Positions 6,641 through 10,574 of a stretch of DNA of 10,574 nucleotides are shown here, in pieces. The stretch covers positions 1 through 10,574 of the forward strand of contig JALLAZ010001047.1 in NCBI GenBank assembly GCA_036939755.1. The letters are read 5' to 3'. The first letter of the stretch is position 1. Every line of letters begins with the position of its first letter. The DNA is from Stephanodiscus triporus. Lineage: Eukaryota; Bacillariophyta; Thalassiosirophyceae; Thalassiosirales; Thalassiosiraceae. The translations under genes and the position numbers were made by a program. The notes beneath the pieces are model-generated. The model did no database searches and was not told the DNA's origin. It saw only the letters and a program-made list of their open reading frames with translations.

Positions 6641-9600
6641 TCAGGGTTTGATATTGTTTGATACAGTGATCGTGCGTTTCTTTCCCGTTCTTGGATCTGT
6701 AATTGTGACTGACAGGGGACGCCCTGCTCCGCCACCCCCCTCACCTCCTCCTCCTGCGGTGGATGATTCAACCCTTCCAGTATTGATACCGCCAGCGGAA
6801 GGCCCATTAATGCCTATTTCCTCATAGGGTGGCAATCCCGACGTTACAGCAGCAGCGCCAGGACCGGCAGGAACGCCTCTACCTCCACGATTATTGAGAC
6901 CTTGGTTGGCAATGCCAAAGGATGCCAGAGATCCCAAGCGAGTAGCAGAACCGATCCTACCCGTATTCCTTGTCAAAGTAACAAACTGACCAATTGGCTG
7001 CTGTGGCTGCGGCTGCGGCTGCTGCTGCGGCTGCTGCTGCTGCTGCTGCTGCTGAAACGGCGGAAGCTGCTGTGGTATAAAAGACGCTGAAGCCTGGAGC
7101 CATTTGAGCTTCTGTGATAACTGTTCTTCTTTGCTGATACCGCCAACTCCTTCGGCCACCGTGGCGGACACGTTTATCAGAGTCTGCGAGGAAGGCGACT
7201 CGGGTTGTTGGTCGGGGGAACTCCCCTTGGGTACCAACAACAGCGGAGACGACAATGATGGGTTCCTAGAAGTAGATGTGACCTCCTTCGACTGAACTAA
7301 GCCTGGTAGGTAGCCGTCGCCGCTGCCGCTGCCACTTGGTGTCGACTGACTGTCGCTGCCACCCTCCCTTGTCCATCCTTTCATAATGTTAGCCATGCTT
7401 ATTGCTGGCGATTTCTCGGCGCCAACCCCATTTCCCGTCGTTGTTTTGAACATCCCTCCTCCCCTTTCTTCGCCACCGGACAAAAATGGTGGTGCGTTGT
7501 TAATGCTCTTACCAGATAGCTTCGGCGAGGATGATTTTCCAAAATATCCCTTTTTGACTTCGTTTACGGGGGCAGCGGTCGTTCCTTTCAACACGCCTCC
7601 TTTTCCAGAACCGACTTCGCCACCCACTCCGGTAGGCGCGGCGGATGTCTTTCCACCAACGCCAACGGCAGCAGAAATGTCATTCCCATTCATCATCGCG
7701 CCGTCACTGCCATTTTCTTTGTTGCTTGATAGATCCGTGAGGTACCCCCCCCCGACGGGACCTGCTTTTGCGGCGGCGGCGGCAAAACCCTTGAGCGACG
7801 ATTTCGCGTACGTCTTAGCAGGACGATCGCTTCCGCCGCCGTCGACGATGCCTCGGCTCATCGCTCCTTTCATCATCCCGCCAGACGTGCCGTAGGGGAG
7901 GCCTCCTCTAGCGATGCTAGAGGCCCCGATTTGTCCTTTCGACATGTTGCCACTGATATTGCTGTCAATGCCAGCGCCGCTTCCCGTCATCCCTCGGTCG
8001 CCGCCGTCGACAACATCACCATTTGAATCTGCAACGCCTCCACGAATAGTTCCAGAACCAGGAGAAGCCGATGCGGCCGTCGATGGCAGTGACGATGACG
8101 ATGGTGATGGGGGCAGTGATGAGGCTGACTTACTGGCATCAAGACCACTGGGAGACTTCGTTTTATATGACGACTTGGAATACTTTGAATAGCTTTTCGC
8201 AATCGCGCCGTCGGATTTTTTCGGCATCGACGTGACGATTTCGGGAGCGGAGGACGACGGCAACGATGACGACGATGGTGATGATGAAAGAGACAGCGGC
8301 CGTCCATTGCCGGCGTTCGTCGCCGATGTCACTTTCTTGGGTGGCGGCAAGGTGGACCACTTGGGCACGCCACCCTGGAGGCCGTAAGGGATCGGGGCGT
8401 CGAATTTCCATCTTCCCTTCCCAGAGGTGGCGGCGCCGGCGCCCCCCTTCATGACGTTCGTCATGCTGATACCGCTCGATTTCTTCGGCAAATCCGCCGC
8501 GGGCGTGCGGGCGGCGGCTGACGCCGCAGATTCCTCGCCGCGAGGGGGCGATACAATCGATTCCTTCGGCGTCGCCGGCGACGAGGCCGCCGCGGCCTTC
8601 AACGCCTGCGCGGCCGTCAACGGCGGCGACGATGATGATGTCGAGGCCGACGTCGACTTCGTCAACGGCGGCGATGGTGACGACGACGGCGGCGAGACCG
8701 ATGTCGACTTGCCGGTGTCGAACCACCTCGATTTGTACGACTTTTTGGCGTAGCCCTTCGAGATCGCGGCTCCGCGAGGCTCCTCGGCGGTACGGAGGGG
8801 GGGCGGGATCGTCTTCGTCATCTCCGCTGCCGCCGTCATCGCCGCTCGGGCGTAATCTTCGACCCCCTCGCTCGCCAACGTCGACGTTTTAGTCGTCGTC
8901 TCAGTCGTCACTCTCTTGGGAGGCGGCGGCGGCAGGGAGGACCACTTGGGAGTGCTCGCCTTGAGGCCGTACGGGATCGGGGCGTCCATTTTCCATCCTC
9001 CCTCGGTCCCCTTCATGACGTTGGCCATGCTGATCCCGCTCGACTTATTAATCGGCGTCGTCGTCGGCGGCGGCGGCGGCGATCCTGACGCCAATATCGT
9101 CGGACCGTCGACGAGCGTCGCGGCAAGTGCGATCGCCACGTCCTCTTCCGGGACGACGGGGGGCCGCGTCGGCGATCCCGTCTCGATCGTCGGCCCGTCG
9201 ACGAGGGACGCCGCGAGGGCCGTGGCGATGCCCTCCTCCGAGAATATGCCATCGCGGAGGAGTCCGTCCCCCGGGACGCCGTCACCGACATCGGCGTTCG
9301 ACGTCGAAGTCGACGTCGTCGTCGTTGTCGCGTCGTCGTCGTCGTTCGAAGGATTCGCGTACGTCGACGACGACGCGAGTCCCAGGATCGCGATCGCGAT
9401 TGGGACGGCGAGGAGGGCGAAGTCCTCGAATCTCTCCGTCGCGACGGCGCCATCTGGCCCGTCGGCCGTCGCGACCGCCGCGGCGTCGGCGTCGGCGGGG
9501 GCATTTCGCAGGTCGTCCATTTCCTCCTCTCTCCCCGCCCCGTCCGCCGTGGAGGATCCCGCACCTCCGCCCGCGGGGGCATTTCGCAGGTCGTCCATTT

Positions 9601-10405
9601 CCTCCCTCCCCGCCCCGGCCGCCGTGAAGGATCCCGCATCTCCGTCGCCCGACGGATTCGCCGAGGACGCCGACGGATACGCCAAAGAAGAAGAAGAAGA
9701 AGAGGAGGAGGAGGAGGAGGAGGAGGACGACGACGACGAGCCCTCGGAGGGAGGCGCGAGGGTCTCACCGCCAGCCGGCGCAGGCGTCGTCCCGACGATC
9801 GTCCCCGCCGTCGCCTCCGCGCCCGTCGTCGTCGACGACGACGTCATCGACGCGACGACCGACGACGACGGGGGCGACGGTCGCGGTAGGACGACGTCGT
9901 CGGCCGTCGTCGTCGTCGTCGCTCCGGACGCCGCGCCCGCGCAAGCGACGAGGCCTCCCCCCGCCAGGATCATCGCGAGGCGGACGGCGAGGGCCGAGGA
10001 GGCGGAGGCGGCGGCGCGTCGTCGTCGCTCCCCCCGGAGGGCCAATAATCGCGCGTCGGGACCCTCGTCGTCGTCGTTGTTGCGACGCGCCGCCGCCGCG
10101 AACGACGACGACGTCGTCCTCCCGACGATCCTCCCGGAGGCCGACCTGGGCGACGACGACGACAACGAGGAGGAGGAGGAGGAGGGCGCGAGGGGCATCG
10201 CGATCGTCGAGGAGGAGAATGCCGAGACGACGAGGGAGGAGGAGGAGGAGGAGGAGGAGGAGGCCGATCCGACGACGACGATCGCGGTCAGCAGCAGCAT
10301 CATCATCATCGCGGTCGGAGGCGGCGACGGCGGGCGGGCCCGAGTCCGGCGGCGGGAGGAGGAGGAGTCTCCGTCGCGCGAGACGGCGGGGGCGATTCTC
10401 ATCAT
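6641..10405 (-). CDS. Plastid-targeted modular disordered repeat protein, 1254 aa
   Basis: One long frame without stops. Residues 33-62 (MMMMLLLTAIVVVG.. to VVSA) form a signal peptide, and VSA|F at 61-63 matches the ASAF-type cleavage motif of proteins imported into complex red plastids; a Ser/Arg-rich transit-like stretch follows. Met33 (codon at 10307-10309) would put the signal peptide at the very N-terminus and may be the true start. Hydrophobic stretches occur at about 138-162 (after RRRR, ending AxA-like) and 328-345. They could be membrane segments or a thylakoid signal. The rest is Ser/Pro/Gly/Thr-rich and probably disordered. Two motif types alternate: ISMxNVMKG..DAPIPYGL..PKWS[ST]LPPP (453-499 and 641-692; partial at 834-850 and 999-1011) and Lys/Tyr/Ser blocks (550-562, 737-748, 864-874, 951-965). 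Duplicated short units also occur at about 260-310 (MDDLRNAP) and 385-435 (ALAA[ST]LVDGPTI), with a poly-Q/P stretch encoded at about 6990-7056. The C-terminus has a compact basic end (RPLSVTITDPRTGKKRTITV). Family not recognised; a plastid scaffold is inferred. Hidden in-frame introns cannot be excluded. Confidence 0.75.
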   Translation of the reverse strand: MMRIAPAVSRDGDSSSSRRRTRARPPSPPPTAMMMMLLLTAIVVVGSASSSSSSSSSLVVSAFSSSTIAMPLAPSSSSSSLSSSSPRSASGRIVGRTTSSSFAAAARRNNDDDEGPDARLLALRGERRRRAAASASSALAVRLAMILAGGGLVACAGAASGATTTTTADDVVLPRPSPPSSSVVASMTSSSTTTGAEATAGTIVGTTPAPAGGETLAPPSEGSSSSSSSSSSSSSSSSSSLAYPSASSANPSGDGDAGSFTAAGAGREEMDDLRNAPAGGGAGSSTADGAGREEEMDDLRNAPADADAAAVATADGPDGAVATERFEDFALLAVPIAIAILGLASSSTYANPSNDDDDATTTTTSTSTSNADVGDGVPGDGLLRDGIFSEEGIATALAASLVDGPTIETGSPTRPPVVPEEDVAIALAATLVDGPTILASGSPPPPPTTTPINKSSGISMANVMKGTEGGWKMDAPIPYGLKASTPKWSSLPPPPPKRVTTETTTKTSTLASEGVEDYARAAMTAAAEMTKTIPPPLRTAEEPRGAAISKGYAKKSYKSRWFDTGKSTSVSPPSSSPSPPLTKSTSASTSSSSPPLTAAQALKAAAASSPATPKESIVSPPRGEESAASAAARTPAADLPKKSSGISMTNVMKGGAGAATSGKGRWKFDAPIPYGLQGGVPKWSTLPPPKKVTSATNAGNGRPLSLSSSPSSSSLPSSSAPEIVTSMPKKSDGAIAKSYSKYSKSSYKTKSPSGLDASKSASSLPPSPSSSSLPSTAASASPGSGTIRGGVADSNGDVVDGGDRGMTGSGAGIDSNISGNMSKGQIGASSIARGGLPYGTSGGMMKGAMSRGIVDGGGSDRPAKTYAKSSLKGFAAAAAKAGPVGGGYLTDLSSNKENGSDGAMMNGNDISAAVGVGGKTSAAPTGVGGEVGSGKGGVLKGTTAAPVNEVKKGYFGKSSSPKLSGKSINNAPPFLSGGEERGGGMFKTTTGNGVGAEKSPAISMANIMKGWTREGGSDSQSTPSGSGSGDGYLPGLVQSKEVTSTSRNPSLSSPLLLVPKGSSPDQQPESPSSQTLINVSATVAEGVGGISKEEQLSQKLKWLQASASFIPQQLPPFQQQQQQQQPQQQPQPQPQQPIGQFVTLTRNTGRIGSATRLGSLASFGIANQGLNNRGGRGVPAGPGAAAVTSGLPPYEEIGINGPSAGGINTGRVESSTAGGGGEGGGGAGRPLSVTITDPRTGKKRTITVSNNIKP
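7031..7054 (-). repeat. CAG trinucleotide repeat encoding polyglutamine
   Basis: Eight consecutive CTG on + (CAG on -) encode eight Gln, followed by a mixed Gln/Pro stretch (encoded down to about 6990). It lies in the C-terminal third of the 1254-aa protein and adds to its low-complexity character. The tract is probably length-variable between alleles. Confidence 0.9.
7373..7411 (-). repeat. Partial module A, copy 3 (ISMANIMKGW)
   Basis: Residues 999-1011 repeat the first part of module A (AISMANIMKGW) but lack the DAPIPYGL and KWS parts. It is preceded by a Lys/Tyr block at 951-965. A truncated copy of this kind suggests that the ISMANVMKG and KWS halves can be gained or lost independently. 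Confidence 0.75.
8330..8485 (-). repeat. Module A, copy 2 (ISMTNVMKG..KWSTLPPP)
   Basis: Residues 641-692 contain KKSSGISMTNVMKG, then W+FDAPIPYGL, then PKWSTLPPPKKVT. It differs from copy 1 by a 10-residue Gly/Ala/Ser insertion between the two halves and has three rather than five prolines. The Trp of KWS is residue 683, 195 residues after that of copy 1. Confidence 0.85.
8909..9049 (-). repeat. Module A, copy 1 (ISMANVMKG..KWSSLPPPPP)
   Basis: Residues 453-499 contain NKSSGISMANVMKG, W+MDAPIPYGL and PKWSSLPPPPPKRVT. This is the longest intact module. The protein similarity to copy 2 is much stronger than in the flanking Ser/Pro spacers, which points to selection on the module itself. Confidence 0.85.
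9096..9242 (-). repeat. Two direct repeats encoding ALAA[ST]LVDGPTI
   Basis: Segments beginning at about 9096 and 9186 on +, 90 bp apart, share ATCGTCGG.CCGTCGACGAG and encode two copies of (I/V)A.ALAA(S/T)LVDGPTI. The unit is a plausible amphipathic helix of about 15 residues, one of the few helix-like parts of this protein outside the hydrophobic segments. Confidence 0.75.
9495..9650 (-). repeat. Tandem repeat of about 78 bp encoding REEMDDLRNAP units
   Basis: The 32 bp at 9495-9526 recur identically at 9573-9604, and similarity continues through the rest of each unit (CCCCGCCCC..GCCGTG..GGATCCCGCA). The units encode (A)GREEMDDLRNAPAGG-like peptides. Near identity of the DNA suggests a recent duplication. 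Confidence 0.8.
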
Positions 10406-10574
10406 TTGGACTTTTGCGTTTGTTGATTTCGAATATTATCGGGCTCCGCGAGGGATGATGATGATGATGATGATGATATGGCGCGGGTTGTAAAAATGAA
10501 TTTTGAATGATGGATGTTGTTGTGCGGCGCGCGGGTGATGTTTTTTTTTTCAAAAAACTGGCGTAACGCATCAC
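10406..10574 (-). promoter_or_regulatory. Upstream region of the 1254-aa gene, at the window edge
   Basis: This holds the likely promoter/5'UTR of the - strand gene. It includes an ATG-unit microsatellite on + (about 10454-10476, CAT on -) and a run of ten T at 10541-10550. Another - strand frame is open from the window edge through this region and into the gene in a different register. It would interfere as an upstream frame if transcription began beyond the edge, so a start site inside this segment is more likely. No firm core promoter element was seen. Confidence 0.35.

Noticed and set aside
9685..9729. GAA/GAG purine repeat that looks like a microsatellite or polyacidic coding tract on +
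   Set aside because: On the coding (-) strand it is simply the TCT/TCC run of the polyserine tract in the 1254-aa protein; noted within that gene.
6641..10405. Silaffin or other biosilica protein as an explanation for the Lys/Ser-rich blocks
   Set aside because: The Lys/Tyr/Ser blocks superficially recall silaffins, but those are secreted. The VSA|F site here points to the plastid, and the lysine spacing is not the regular KxxK pentalysine cluster.
8916..10493. Open frame of 525 codons on + opposite the 1254-aa gene
   Set aside because: It consists of Asp/Glu/Ala/Val/Ser runs that arise because TCG/CGA-type trinucleotide repeats on the coding strand contain no stop on the other strand. The - strand frame has the signal peptide and repeated motifs, so this one is a shadow.
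9765..10574. Open frame on - running off the window edge, 269 codons
   Set aside because: It overlaps the 5' part of the 1254-aa gene in another register and is mostly Arg/Leu/Asp/Val runs from the same repeats. Only its first ~60 residues look mixed, with no splice link into the main frame that I could support.
1..10574. CRISPR arrays, tRNA or rRNA genes, integrases or prokaryotic operons
   Set aside because: None seen. Repeats are coding trinucleotides or inverted repeats without regular spacers, and genes have GT-AG introns and no ribosome-binding sites.

Overview
The window looks like nuclear DNA of a photosynthetic stramenopile, most likely a diatom. The evidence is short GT-AG introns, strongly GC-ending codons, many Ser/Asp/Ala homopolymer runs made from TCG/GAC/GCC trinucleotides, a mitochondrial TMEM65-family gene typical of eukaryotes, and a large serine-rich protein whose N-terminus has the ER-signal-plus-'SAF' layout used for import into complex (secondary red) plastids. 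The order or genus cannot be fixed from this sequence.

Layout, left to right. 1-824 holds no convincing gene. It carries a ~140-bp palindromic, MITE-like element (299-457) and a hexamer repeat just before the first gene. 825-2172 (+) is a two-exon gene for a 388-aa protein whose second half resembles the DUF1415 family; a possible third exon at 2221-2258 gives an alternative C-terminus. 2350-2819 (-) may hold a small two-exon gene or gene remnant of unknown family. 2824-4743 (-) is an intronless 639-aa protein with an N-terminal membrane anchor and a long conserved-looking C-terminal domain that I cannot name. 4744-4975 is a short divergent promoter region, more than half of it occupied by a second, decayed relative of the palindromic element. 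4976-5987 (+) is a two-exon TMEM65 homologue. 5988-6640 is non-coding sequence between convergent genes. 6641-10405 (-) encodes a 1254-aa, largely disordered, probably plastid-targeted modular repeat protein. 10406-10574 is its upstream region.

The genes do not form an obvious pathway: one mitochondrial membrane protein, one probable plastid scaffold-like protein, one DUF1415-like protein and one anchored orphan. The most interesting item is the 1254-aa protein. Two kinds of short motif alternate along its low-complexity chain. One is a '..ISMxNVMKG..W+.DAPIPYGL..PKWS[ST]LPPP' block. The other is a Lys/Tyr/Ser-rich '(K)xYxKxSxK' block. A plastid-targeted disordered chain with spaced KWS stickers is the design reported for the red-type Rubisco linker PYCO1 of Phaeodactylum, so this protein is a candidate pyrenoid or other plastid condensate scaffold. 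That is a hypothesis, not an identification.
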